From NCBI GenBank assembly GCA_029945625.1, contig JAQSCW010000021.1, positions 1 to 33,143 of the forward strand: DNA of 33,143 nucleotides, given 5' to 3'. Positions 25,224 to 33,143 of this stretch are shown here, in pieces; within the stretch, counting starts at the first letter, position 1; every line of letters begins with the position of its first letter. Source of the DNA: a bacterium (GTDB lineage Bacteria; Bacteroidota; Bacteroidia; B-17B0; Aurantibacillaceae). The notes beneath the pieces are model-generated. The model did no database searches, was not told the origin of the DNA, and saw nothing but the letters and a program-made list of their open reading frames with translations. A program made the position numbers and the translations under genes.

Positions 25224-25241
25224 ATCGGCACATTTTTTTTT
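25212..25241 (+). terminator. Weak terminator overlapping the pcm stop
   Basis: A 4-bp GC stem (GCCG / CGGC) enclosing the stop codon, followed by ACA and nine T. The stem is short, so efficiency is doubtful. Confidence 0.4.
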
Positions 25242-25340
25242 CTACATGCACTAAATTTCATATTCTTGCGTTAGCTACTTAAAGATATTTTTTTTCTACC
25301 AACGTTTTATTTTAATGCTAAACTTTTCACACATCATTCT

Positions 25341-26252
25341 ATGAAAAAACTAATTTCAGTTCTATTTTTGATTCACACAAGTGTGGTGTTCTCTCAGGAC
25401 CTTACCTCCAAAAATGGAGAACCTATTTTGCCTCAGGCTAAAAATTGGGCCATTGGCATTGATGCCACCAGACTCATAAAAGATGCCACTTTTAATTTTG
25501 TTTCCAGTTCGCAGGCCATCACCGGAAAGTATTTTAAAGACGCCACAACTGCTTATAGGGTGAGTGCACGCATTGGCATTAATAACTGGACCACCAACGA
25601 ACGCGTAATCGACCGTTTGGCGGCCACCAGTACCGTGGTGGCCTATCCTGCGGCGCAACCTACCAAACAAAATACTTGGAGCAGAAATGCCACCGCATTC
25701 GGACTCAGTTTTGGGGTCGAGAAACGTAGGGGTAACACCCGTTTGCAAGGGATTTATGGCGTAGAAGGCGGCGTTTACCTGTCCACCTTAAATGACAAGT
25801 TTACTTATGGTAATGCCTTAAATGCAAATCCTTCCAATCCGGTAACCATTACAGTGGATGACGCCATGTCAAGTAAACAATTTGGTTATGCAAATAATAT
25901 TGATACCCTTCCAAAAATACAGGGAGTTCAGGGGGCGGCCCGCGTCATAGAACGTAAAAACGGAGTTGGTCTTTCCATTGGTGCACGCGTGTTTATTGGT
26001 GCCGAATTTTTTGTGCTTCCAAAAATGAGTATCGGGGGCGAATTTGGCTGGGGAGCTGCAATCACCACGTCCGGAAAAACAACCACCACACTTGAGTCGA
26101 TTGGGGCCTCCAATATTCAGGGCAATACAGCACCCTCGGTAAAACGCACCACGCTTGATGGTGGAAACGAAAATGCCACACGTATTGACACCGACAATGC
26201 CAGTATCCTCGGCGGTGCTTCTGCTTCCTTACGACTAAATTTGTATTTCTAA
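25341..26252 (+). CDS. Predicted outer-membrane beta-barrel protein
   Basis: A 303-residue protein with a signal peptide (about 1-19, ending VFSQ). Strand-like segments (AFGLSFGVEKRRG, LQGIYGVEGGVYL, GVGLSIGARVFIGAEFFV, IGGEFGWGAAITT) and a final strand ending in Phe (ASLRLNLYF) point to a barrel inserted in the outer membrane. No family is recognised. The central part is Thr/Asn-rich and likely forms surface loops. It stands alone between pcm and the T9SS-cargo genes, with no strong promoter match. Confidence 0.75.
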   Translation: MKKLISVLFLIHTSVVFSQDLTSKNGEPILPQAKNWAIGIDATRLIKDATFNFVSSSQAITGKYFKDATTAYRVSARIGINNWTTNERVIDRLAATSTVVAYPAAQPTKQNTWSRNATAFGLSFGVEKRRGNTRLQGIYGVEGGVYLSTLNDKFTYGNALNANPSNPVTITVDDAMSSKQFGYANNIDTLPKIQGVQGAARVIERKNGVGLSIGARVFIGAEFFVLPKMSIGGEFGWGAAITTSGKTTTTLESIGASNIQGNTAPSVKRTTLDGGNENATRIDTDNASILGGASASLRLNLYF

Positions 26253-26360
26253 AAAAAAGATTTCCGCCCTTCAAGTTTCATTCTTTTCGGGAAATAGGAT
26301 GGCGAAAAAGGCCATGCAGTAACTGCAAAATCACTATTCTTTTTTCACCGCTATTTGAAT

Positions 26361-26392
26361 ACCTTACGCCTCTTTATCAAGGGTGTTTTTTT
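26361..26392 (+). terminator. Possible terminator downstream of the barrel gene
   Basis: ACCTT pairs with AAGGGT (one bulge) around a 13-base loop, followed by G and seven T, about 110 bases past the stop codon. Weak. Confidence 0.35.
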
Positions 26393-26472
26393 GTAAAAAA
26401 CCAAGCTAATCACCCGCTCAAGTTTTTATACACTGTTAAATCCCTGTTTTGATAACATGTAATTTGCTAAAT

Positions 26473-26505
26473 TTTGTTAGTTATATAAAAAATTTAATAC
26501 ATTTG
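26473..26505 (+). promoter_or_regulatory. Promoter of the GEVEDY T9SS cargo gene
   Basis: TTTG at 26473-26476, a 21-base spacer and TACATTTG at 26498-26505, both exact matches to the Bacteroidota consensus, 24 bases before the ATG. This is the best promoter in the window. Confidence 0.7.
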
Positions 26506-26529
26506 CTTATAACTTAAACAAATCAAAAC

Positions 26530-28830
26530 ATGAAAAAACTTTACAAGTCCCTAAAATTGGTGCTGTTGTTTTCTTGCTTATTGAGCATAAAAGCAATCGC
26601 TCAACCAACCTATTGTCCCCAACAAGCTACGTCCACAAATGATGACGAGATTTTTAACGTGTCTATTGGGACGTTAACCAATTCAAGTGTTTGTGGTGCT
26701 TTGGGCGGGCCCGGCTCCCTTGCATTTCTGTACCAAAATTATACAGGAATTACGGCACCTAATTTAATTGTAGGAAATGTATACACCATCTCGGTAACTG
26801 GTGGTCAATGCAGTGGATTCGCCTACAGCGGAACCATTTATGTGTGGATCGACTATAACCAAGATGGATTATTTACCGGTGTGGGTGAACAAATCTGGAC
26901 GGCAGCCGGCACATTCGCGGTTGCAGGAACCGTTTTCACCGGCACCATCACCGTTCCTTTTAGCGCTTCTTTTGGTACCACGCGTATGCGTGTTACACTG
27001 GTAGAAGGTTCCGTTGGTGGTCCATGTACTAACTTTACCTGGGGTGAAGTAGAAGACTATAATGTGAACATTATCTCTAATACGCCTTGTACCGGAACTC
27101 CGGGCACCAATACCATTCTCCCTACTTCGTATTCTACTTGCCCTGGTTTGGTAAATCCGAACTTAACCTTGGCAAATCAGTACACAGTAGGAGGTATCGC
27201 TTACCAATGGCAATCCTCTACCGTTTCGCCGGTGGGTCCTTTCACGCCAATTCCGGGTTCAACACTGTATGCAGCGCCATTACCAACATTGGGTGTTACC
27301 ACCTGGTTTCAGGTAGTTGCTACCTGTACTAATTCAGGGGGAACATTTACCTCTTCTTCTTCTCAATTTTATGTAGCAGGTACCACTACTAACTCTGTGC
27401 CTTATCTGGAAGATTTCGAAGGTATTCAAGGCCCGGATAGGCTTCCAAATTGTTCATGGTGGGCGAATAACCTGGGCAGTACCGTAAAAACTTACACGGC
27501 TGCCAATTCAAACAACAGAGTACCATATAGCGGCACTAGGTTTGGAGGTTTCTCTTTGCCTTCCGCCAATAATATTGTTTACTCAAACGGCATCCAATTG
27601 GATCCGGGAATTACCTATTCAGCATCAGTTATGTTTGCAACCGAGTATTTTGGATATAATAACTGGTCGAATCTGAGCATCATGTTAGGTACGAGCCAAA
27701 CGCCGGGCGGACTCGTGCAGATAGCTTCTGTTAGTCCTGCCATCAGCGGCCCTTATAAATTACTCGGAAATACGTTTACGGTTTCAAGTTCAGGGCTTTA
27801 TTACATTGCTCTAAAAGCAACAGCGGCAAGCGGAAGTGCTTTGTATCTGTCGTTCGATGATCTTTCTGTAACGATCCCTTGTACACCTGCATCCGGCAAT
27901 AGCCCAACAGTTACACTTAATGCAAGCACAAATACAATTTGTGCGAACGACCAGTTGAATTTAAATGCAACAGGCGCAGGCGCTTACCTTTGGAGTAACG
28001 GAGCTACTGCTGCCAACATCGTAGTGAGTCCGCTTGTTAATACAACGTATACCGTTGTGGGTACAAATTTGCTTACAGGGTGTTCACAAACTCTTAGTCA
28101 GTTAATTACCGTTAATCCGTCTCCAACTGTATTTATCGTTGCCAATACTCCTGCAATTTGTCCGGGCGAACTTGTTCACTTACAAGGCTACGGTGCTTTA
28201 AGTTATGCGTGGAGCAATGGTAGTGTTGGAAGTTTGTTGAGCATTTCTCCTTCAGCCAGCACCACGTATTCTGTAATTGGTACAAATGCATTTGGATGCA
28301 GTGCAACCAGCGCACAATTAGTAACTGTAAAAACGCCGCCGTCAATTACTGCCATCAGCAGCAATCTCAGCGATATTTGCAGTGGTGAGCCGGTAACGTT
28401 AACCGGTAACGGTGGTGTAAGTTACACATGGTATTCAAGTTCAAGTTCAGTGTTATACAGTGGAAGCCCTGCAGTGGTATATCCTAATACAAGTACGACC
28501 TTTACGGTTGTAGGTGTTGGTGCAAATGGCTGTACTAATAAAGCCACCGTTAACCAAGGAGTACAACCTTGTTTAGGTTTGGTAAAAAACACTTCCGGCG
28601 TATCCGGTATCAAATTATATCCAAATCCTGCTCAAGCAATGTTTACAGTTGAATCTGCAAGCACTGTTAATTCGGTAGAAGTATCAGATGTTACAGGTCG
28701 TGTGGTATTGGTTCTTACCGGCAGCAGCGATAAATTAGCAGTTGATATCACCTCATTGGCAAATGGCATTTATTATGCTAAGATCAATTCCGGTAACCTG
28801 GTTGAGATCGTTAAAGTGGTGAAACAATAA
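26530..28830 (+). CDS. T9SS type A cargo protein with GEVEDY head and Ig-like stalk
   Basis: Large secreted or surface-attached protein of 766 residues. In order: signal peptide (1-24, ending AIAQ); a head domain about 28-180 ending in the WGEVEDYNV motif (171-179) of the GEVEDY domain family, with an Asp/Asn loop IDYNQDGLF (107-115) suited to calcium; an Ig-like segment (about 187-285); a jelly-roll-like module opening PYLEDFEG (291-298) to about 450; three Ig/PKD-like repeats (about 457-530, 531-602, 603-680); and a type A sorting domain from about 691 with KLYPNP (695-700) and terminal VKVVKQ. The sorting domain is removed and the protein anchored or released after export by T9SS. From about residue 187 on it closely parallels the next gene. 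Strong promoter and terminator: single-gene unit. Ligand unknown. Confidence 0.9.
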   Translation: MKKLYKSLKLVLLFSCLLSIKAIAQPTYCPQQATSTNDDEIFNVSIGTLTNSSVCGALGGPGSLAFLYQNYTGITAPNLIVGNVYTISVTGGQCSGFAYSGTIYVWIDYNQDGLFTGVGEQIWTAAGTFAVAGTVFTGTITVPFSASFGTTRMRVTLVEGSVGGPCTNFTWGEVEDYNVNIISNTPCTGTPGTNTILPTSYSTCPGLVNPNLTLANQYTVGGIAYQWQSSTVSPVGPFTPIPGSTLYAAPLPTLGVTTWFQVVATCTNSGGTFTSSSSQFYVAGTTTNSVPYLEDFEGIQGPDRLPNCSWWANNLGSTVKTYTAANSNNRVPYSGTRFGGFSLPSANNIVYSNGIQLDPGITYSASVMFATEYFGYNNWSNLSIMLGTSQTPGGLVQIASVSPAISGPYKLLGNTFTVSSSGLYYIALKATAASGSALYLSFDDLSVTIPCTPASGNSPTVTLNASTNTICANDQLNLNATGAGAYLWSNGATAANIVVSPLVNTTYTVVGTNLLTGCSQTLSQLITVNPSPTVFIVANTPAICPGELVHLQGYGALSYAWSNGSVGSLLSISPSASTTYSVIGTNAFGCSATSAQLVTVKTPPSITAISSNLSDICSGEPVTLTGNGGVSYTWYSSSSSVLYSGSPAVVYPNTSTTFTVVGVGANGCTNKATVNQGVQPCLGLVKNTSGVSGIKLYPNPAQAMFTVESASTVNSVEVSDVTGRVVLVLTGSSDKLAVDITSLANGIYYAKINSGNLVEIVKVVKQ

Positions 28831-28847
28831 CCAAAAGACCAATTCAT

Positions 28848-28887
28848 AAAAAACCTCCATCCTTAAAAAAGGGTGGAGGTTTTTTTT
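28848..28887 (+). terminator. Terminator of the GEVEDY cargo gene
   Basis: A 9-bp GC-rich stem (CCTCCATCC / GGGTGGAGG, one wobble), flanked by A and T runs with eight T after the stem. Confidence 0.93.
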
Positions 28888-28972
28888 GTTCATGTCTATA
28901 ATTAGAGTAGAGGGCTAGACCAAAAAATTTCTTCTCAAATTTCCGCTTGATATCGAATTTTTAATCAAAATT

Positions 28973-29039
28973 AACCGGTTGTTAACAAGGGCTATGTTTC
29001 CACGCGTTTTTTTAACAGAAATCAAACAACTGTTAAAAA
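28973..29039 (+). promoter_or_regulatory. Operator-like palindrome cluster upstream of the CUB cargo gene
   Basis: Overlapping palindromes AACCGGTT (28973-28980) and TTGTTAACAA (28979-28988) precede a perfect 10-bp inverted repeat TTTTTAACAG / CTGTTAAAAA (29009-29018, 29030-29039, 11-base loop). The last arm ends 11 bases before the -33 TTG. The shared TGTTAA/TTAACA half-site suggests a regulator; inference only. Confidence 0.4.
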
Positions 29040-29050
29040 TGAAATAAATA

Positions 29051-29080
29051 TTGATACCAATTATAATTTTAATACATTCG
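29051..29080 (+). promoter_or_regulatory. Promoter of the CUB T9SS cargo gene
   Basis: TTG at 29051-29053, a 19-base spacer and TACATTCG at 29073-29080. The leader to the ATG is about 44 bases. Confidence 0.6.
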
Positions 29081-29124
29081 TCCAAGACTAAAATCACTAA
29101 TTTTAAAATTTAACACACAAAGAC

Positions 29125-31338
29125 ATGAAAAAATTTACGAAATTCATTAAAGCTCATTCGGGAAGAAAAATTGTATTCTTTTTCTTGGTGATGTTTTCTT
29201 TTGGGCTTTCTGTCCGTTCTCAAAATGTGCTGATTCCTTTTTCGGGCTCACTGTCTGTTCCTTGCGGATCGAACGTGAACGTGCAGGCACACAACGGCTC
29301 AACCGGGCAATACGCGAACAACGCCAACGGATTTGTGGTATTGGATGCGGGGTTTAATGCAGTCATTTCAATTGTGGGAACTTATTCCACAGAAGCAGGT
29401 TTTGATTATATCCGCATTTTTAACGGTGTTGGAACAGGGGGTGCATTGTTAGCTTCTTACAACGGACAAAATTTAGCAATGACTTTTACTGGCGCTCCGG
29501 GGCAAACGCTCACGATCCAGTTTACCTCCGATGGCTCGGTTGTTTACAATGGATTTAATTTAGGAGTGACGTATTCGGGTCCTTGTTTTTCTGCCCCATG
29601 TGCCGGTGTACCTCTTACCAATACGATTATTGCCGCGCCAATTTCACTTTGCCCGAGTAACAATGCAACACTTGGGCTTGCCTATTCTTATTCATTGGGT
29701 GGCCTTTCTTACCAATGGCAATCTTCTACGGTATCGCCGGTGGGGCCATTTAGTCCCGTTGCCAATGCTACCAATAATATTTTGTTTACACCAACTCTTG
29801 GTATCACCACTTGGTTTCAGGCCGTAGTAACTTGCTCTAACAGCAACCAGAGTTCGTCAACAGTTGGGCAGCAGATTTTGGTGCAAGGTTCAACAACCAG
29901 CAATGTGCCCTATTTTGAAGGATTTGAAGGGGTAACCGTAAATGACCGTTTACCGAATTGTTCATGGTACGCGGCCAATCAAGGGACTTCTGTAAAAACG
30001 TATACCTCTTCACAAAGTAATAACAGACTGCCGCGAACCGGAAATAATTACGCCACTTTCGGGCAACCATCTGCTAACAATTATGTATTTACCAACGGCA
30101 TCCAGATGGATCCGGGAATTACCTATTCTGCGGCCCTGTATTATGCTACCGAGTACTTCGGGTATAGCAATTGGACCAATTTGAGTATATTAATTGGCCC
30201 CAATCAATCAACCACAGGTTTGGTGCAAGTGGCCTCCACCGGTCCTGCCATTAGTGGTCCTTATAATTTGCTTTCAGGAACTTTTGTAGTGCCTAGTTCC
30301 GGCTTATACTACATGGTTATAAAAGCCACCAGTGCGAGCGGAAGTGCTTTGTATTTATCGTTTGATGATATTTCAGTTACCATCCCTTGTACGCCGGCAT
30401 CCGGAAACAGCCCCACTGTGACTTTAAACGCGAGTTCAACTACCATTTGTGCAAACGATCAAGTGAATCTTAATGCAACAGGAGCAAGCGCGTATCTATG
30501 GGACAATGGATCTACGAGCTCAAACATTGTGGTTTCTCCGCTGGTAACTACTGCTTACACGGTAGTTTGTACGAATACGGTAACCGGCTGTTCACAAACA
30601 CTTACACAACTTATTAATGTTAATCCTTCACCCACTGTATTTATCGTTGCTGATAATACCAGTATTTGTCCCGGCGAAGCGGTTCACCTGGTTGCGTATG
30701 GTGGTTTATCCTATGCCTGGAGTAATGGATCAGTGGGAGGCATGTTAACAGCGAGTCCATTAACCACTACTTCTTACTCTGTAATTGGAACCAACGCAAA
30801 CGGTTGTAGCAGCAGCAGTTCACAAGTGGTTACCTTAAAAACACTGCCATCTATTACTGCTGTGAGCAGTAATCTCAATGAGTCCTGCCCGGGTGAGCCT
30901 GTAACCTTAACAGGCGGTGGCGGCGTAACTTATACCTGGTTTTCGAGTTCATCGCCCATTTTACTATCGGGAACGTCGGTGATTGTTAATCCAACCACCA
31001 ACAGTACTTATACCGTTACTGGGGTGGGAACAAATGGTTGTTCAAACAAAGCTACAGTGAATCAAAATGTGGCCACGTGTACCGGACTCATCTCAAATTT
31101 GGGAGCCGTGGAGAACTTCAAATTATATCCGAATCCAACTACTTCCGCATTCACCGTTGAGTTTTCAAAACCAATTGTGTTGGTAGAAATATCAGATATA
31201 ACCGGACGAATCATATCCGCTGTAAGCGGCACTGGTACGCACATGGTGGTTGATCTCTCACATCTTGCAAGTGGTATTTATTATGCCAAAATAACTTCCG
31301 AATCGAGCAGTCAAACACTTAAAGTAGTGAAACAGTAA
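29125..31338 (+). CDS. T9SS type A cargo protein with CUB-like head and Ig-like stalk
   Basis: Secreted protein of 737 residues. A charged N-terminus and hydrophobic segment form the signal peptide (about 1-33, ending VRSQ). The head (about 34-153) fits a CUB domain: a YSTEAGFDYIRIFNG strand (87-101), then FTGAPGQTLTIQFTSDGS (121-138) and a short final strand before Cys154. An Ig-like segment follows (about 158-253), a jelly-roll module opening PYFEGFEG (262-269), three Ig/PKD-like repeats (about 428-501, 502-573, 574-651) and the sorting domain from about 660 with KLYPNP (666-671) and terminal LKVVKQ. The whole part after the head is paralogous to the preceding protein; the stretch TPASGNSPTVTLNAS (422-436) is identical in both. 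Single-gene unit with strong terminator. Function likely adhesion or glycan binding, which is inference. Confidence 0.9.
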   Translation: MKKFTKFIKAHSGRKIVFFFLVMFSFGLSVRSQNVLIPFSGSLSVPCGSNVNVQAHNGSTGQYANNANGFVVLDAGFNAVISIVGTYSTEAGFDYIRIFNGVGTGGALLASYNGQNLAMTFTGAPGQTLTIQFTSDGSVVYNGFNLGVTYSGPCFSAPCAGVPLTNTIIAAPISLCPSNNATLGLAYSYSLGGLSYQWQSSTVSPVGPFSPVANATNNILFTPTLGITTWFQAVVTCSNSNQSSSTVGQQILVQGSTTSNVPYFEGFEGVTVNDRLPNCSWYAANQGTSVKTYTSSQSNNRLPRTGNNYATFGQPSANNYVFTNGIQMDPGITYSAALYYATEYFGYSNWTNLSILIGPNQSTTGLVQVASTGPAISGPYNLLSGTFVVPSSGLYYMVIKATSASGSALYLSFDDISVTIPCTPASGNSPTVTLNASSTTICANDQVNLNATGASAYLWDNGSTSSNIVVSPLVTTAYTVVCTNTVTGCSQTLTQLINVNPSPTVFIVADNTSICPGEAVHLVAYGGLSYAWSNGSVGGMLTASPLTTTSYSVIGTNANGCSSSSSQVVTLKTLPSITAVSSNLNESCPGEPVTLTGGGGVTYTWFSSSSPILLSGTSVIVNPTTNSTYTVTGVGTNGCSNKATVNQNVATCTGLISNLGAVENFKLYPNPTTSAFTVEFSKPIVLVEISDITGRIISAVSGTGTHMVVDLSHLASGIYYAKITSESSSQTLKVVKQ

Positions 31339-31349
31339 TTCTAATTTTT

Positions 31350-31387
31350 AAAAAAAAAACCAGCCTGAATTTAGGCTGGTTTTTTTT
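31350..31387 (+). terminator. Terminator of the CUB cargo gene
   Basis: Stem CCAGCCT (31360-31366) / AGGCTGG (31373-31379) with a 6-base loop, extended by A/T pairs and followed by eight T. Confidence 0.93.
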
Positions 31388-31479
31388 ATTTATAACAATT
31401 CTTTTTAATAAAAAAATGACATTAGTGTTAAATTTCAATTTTTTTTGCATTTCGTGTTAATTAATTAAAATTTAATCTC

Positions 31480-31487
31480 TAAATTCG
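31480..31487 (+). promoter_or_regulatory. Candidate -7 element of the beta-helix cargo gene
   Basis: TAAATTCG at 31480-31487, 28 bases before the ATG, matching the variant used by its neighbours. TGTTAA occurs at 31426-31431 and 31455-31460. No exact -33 TTG at the right spacing. Confidence 0.45.
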
Positions 31488-31515
31488 CCTTATAACAATC
31501 TAATCATCAAAAACA

Positions 31516-33143
31516 ATGAAAAAAACTTACAAAAAAATCAGAATGTTTGCGGCGCTCTTCCTCATAGTGGCGATGCAAGTGGGGGCGCAGCCGCTGAGTG
31601 GTTTATATACCATAAACAGTGGTGCAGCTACAGCTGGAACTAATTTTCAAACCTTCACGGCACTGGCAACTGCCCTCAACACCAATGGTGTGTCGGGCCC
31701 GGTTACCGTGAATGTGATCACGCTGTCAGGCCCTTATGTTGAGCAGCCTGCTTTCAATGCCATCACAGGTACTTCCGGTACCAATAAGATCGTAATCAAT
31801 GGTAATGGAAACCTGTTGGTGTTTAATTCCACGAGTTCAGGAGCTCCTCATACCTTGTTGTTAAACGGTGCTGATTTTATGACCTTTAATAATTTGAACG
31901 TAGAGGGTCAGGGAACTACCTACGCCATGGTGGTTGTTTTAACAAATGGCGCAGACCGCAACACCTTCAACAATTGTGTGTTCACTGCTCCACTTAACGG
32001 AACCAGCAGCATTCAATGCCCTTGGCAATTAACCTCATCACCAACCAGTCCTACAAGTGGTGGTACAAACAGTGGTAACTTTAATACAGTTAACTCTTGT
32101 ACTATGGCAAACGGGTATTATGGTATTGTGATGTATGGTTTAACAGGTTCACCTTACCAAACTAACAACAGTATTCTTAATTGCCGTATCACTGACTTTT
32201 ATGTGTACGGTATGTATTATCCTTACCAAAATTTTATTACGGTTAGAAATAATACAATTGATCGTTTGACCAGAACTACCAGCACTACTTGTTATGGTAT
32301 TTTGGGATACTGGCTAAATGGGGCCTTGGTTGAGGGTAATGTCGTGTGGAAATTATTTAATACTCCGGCTCTTCAGGGTAATCCCAATGCTTGTTATGGT
32401 TTTTACACGTATTATACCAATACACCGGGTGGTGTTCGTGGGCAATACAGAAACAACATCCTTACGGATATTAAGAACAATGGTACCATTTATGGTTGGT
32501 ATAACTATTACTCTAACAGTGATTATTATAACAATACCATTGATCTTGACTGGGCAGGTTCTACAAGCGCCGGCACCATTTGGGGAATGTATTGTTACGG
32601 TGCTGCAAGTTATAACAACAGCGTAACCAACAACATCATTACCTGCCGCAGAGGTGGTTCAGGTAGCAACAGATATGGTTTATATATTGCCTTGACAGGA
32701 AATATTTTTGTAGACAGAAACGACATCATCATGGTTGCCGGTTCCGGTGTTAATAACATTGGTTATTATGGAACTCCCTATGCTACCCTTCCAGCTTGGA
32801 ACACAGCTCTAGGTGCAGGAACTGATATTTCCATCGATCCTATGTACGTTTCGGCAACTGATTTACATCCAACCAATGTGTTAATGGATAATTATGCAAG
32901 TCCATTGGGCTTAGTGTTTGACCAAATGGGAGCTGTAAGAAGTTCAAGCGCACCTGATATTGGAGCACTTGAGTTTTTATCACCCGGCTGCTCAGGAGCT
33001 ATGCCTTCCAATTCAATTGCCGGTCCAACCTGGTCATTGTGTCCGGGTGAAGATGCCGGAATGATTATTGGTGCACTTTCACCTTCATTGGGTATTACTT
33101 ACCAATGGCAGTATTCTTCCATTTCAAACGTTGGTCCTTTTGC
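31516..33143 (+). CDS. Beta-helix surface protein, probable T9SS cargo (3' end outside window)
   Basis: A frame of 542 codons plus two bases, open from the ATG at 31516 to the window edge, so the product is C-terminally incomplete here. Signal peptide about 1-25 (ending VGAQ). Residues about 28-490 look like a right-handed parallel beta-helix: Asn/Tyr/Thr-rich rungs with recurring YG-(I/M/F/L)-x-Y turns (YGIVMYG, YGMYYP, YGILGY, YGFYTYY, YGWYNYY, WGMYCYG, YGLYI) separated by strands such as VRNNTI and VTNNIITC, and closed by PDIGALEF, a common ending of such domains. From about codon 492 an Ig-like module begins (Cys, SLCPGED, ITYQWQYSS, VGPF) that matches the stalk start of the two preceding genes. 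A sorting domain is therefore expected beyond the edge but is not seen. Confidence 0.85.
   Translation, partial: MKKTYKKIRMFAALFLIVAMQVGAQPLSGLYTINSGAATAGTNFQTFTALATALNTNGVSGPVTVNVITLSGPYVEQPAFNAITGTSGTNKIVINGNGNLLVFNSTSSGAPHTLLLNGADFMTFNNLNVEGQGTTYAMVVVLTNGADRNTFNNCVFTAPLNGTSSIQCPWQLTSSPTSPTSGGTNSGNFNTVNSCTMANGYYGIVMYGLTGSPYQTNNSILNCRITDFYVYGMYYPYQNFITVRNNTIDRLTRTTSTTCYGILGYWLNGALVEGNVVWKLFNTPALQGNPNACYGFYTYYTNTPGGVRGQYRNNILTDIKNNGTIYGWYNYYSNSDYYNNTIDLDWAGSTSAGTIWGMYCYGAASYNNSVTNNIITCRRGGSGSNRYGLYIALTGNIFVDRNDIIMVAGSGVNNIGYYGTPYATLPAWNTALGAGTDISIDPMYVSATDLHPTNVLMDNYASPLGLVFDQMGAVRSSSAPDIGALEFLSPGCSGAMPSNSIAGPTWSLCPGEDAGMIIGALSPSLGITYQWQYSSISNVGPF

Noticed and set aside
26260-26330. ATTTCC / GGAAAT inverted repeat after the barrel gene, with an adjacent A-run
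   Set aside because: As a terminator it would act on the minus strand, where no gene ends; long loop and short stem.
32318-32626. 102-codon frame inside the beta-helix gene
   Set aside because: Different frame from the long open frame that carries the signal peptide, repeats and Ig-like module; a shadow.
1-33143. Search for mobile elements, phage genes, toxin-antitoxin pairs or defence systems
   Set aside because: No transposase, integrase, restriction, Cas, or retron-like reading frame and no tRNA-flanked island seen. PorX contains a PglZ domain, but with its receiver domain and length it is the T9SS regulator and not the BREX/Pgl phage-defence protein.

Overview
The window looks like a chromosomal segment of a Bacteroidota bacterium with moderate GC. 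Evidence: an intact PorX response regulator of the type IX secretion system (T9SS), two complete secreted proteins ending in T9SS type A sorting domains (LYPNP signature, terminal KVVKQ), weak or absent Shine-Dalgarno sites with A-rich leaders, and repeated promoter elements of the Bacteroidota form TTG-N17..21-TAnnTTTG/TTCG. No tRNA, rRNA, CRISPR array, transposase or phage gene was recognised. The genus cannot be named from the sequence alone.

Layout. 1-196: hairpin-rich non-coding DNA and the ftsH terminator. 197-3762: rsfS-ftsH operon (minus) divergent from birA. 3771-6833: a TIGR01777-type epimerase (minus), a short plus-strand operon (thioredoxin-like ferredoxin, small unknown protein, SSAT-like acetyltransferase), a secreted DUF6973-like protein (minus) and a 90-residue unknown. 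6901-12040: fbp with two stacked terminators, then a tight envelope operon surE, small membrane protein, lpxB, SpoIID-domain protein, small secreted protein. 12151-16706: an outer-membrane barrel gene, then on the minus strand an M49 (DPP III-like) lipoprotein peptidase and an HD phosphohydrolase. 17004-19870: porX, tsaE and a barrel protein. 19938-24245 (minus): Gfo/Idh/MocA oxidoreductase, unknown lipoprotein, polyprenyl-phosphate sugar-1-phosphate transferase and a UbiA-family prenyltransferase. 24540-26252: pcm and another predicted outer-membrane protein. 26530-end: three tandem T9SS-cargo-like genes, the last cut by the window edge.

How it fits together. Most of the window is conserved core: protein quality control (FtsH, Pcm), ribosome silencing (RsfS), tRNA t6A modification (TsaE), gluconeogenesis (Fbp), biotinylation (BirA), lipid A (LpxB) and glycan priming. 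The accessory signal is at the right end. Three adjacent genes, each with its own promoter, and the first two with strong terminators, carry different N-terminal heads (GEVEDY, CUB-like, Tyr/Asn-rich beta-helix) on what appears to be the same Ig-like/jelly-roll stalk, with the sorting tail visible in the first two. This looks like a modular surface-display family made by tandem duplication and head replacement. PorX in the same window belongs to the pathway that would control the machine exporting them, but a direct link is not shown by the sequence. I found no convincing defence system or other clearly new enzymatic system; the most unusual items are the tandem head-swapped cargo genes, the lysine-rich RsfS extension, the structured DNA at 1-140 and several operator-like inverted repeats.
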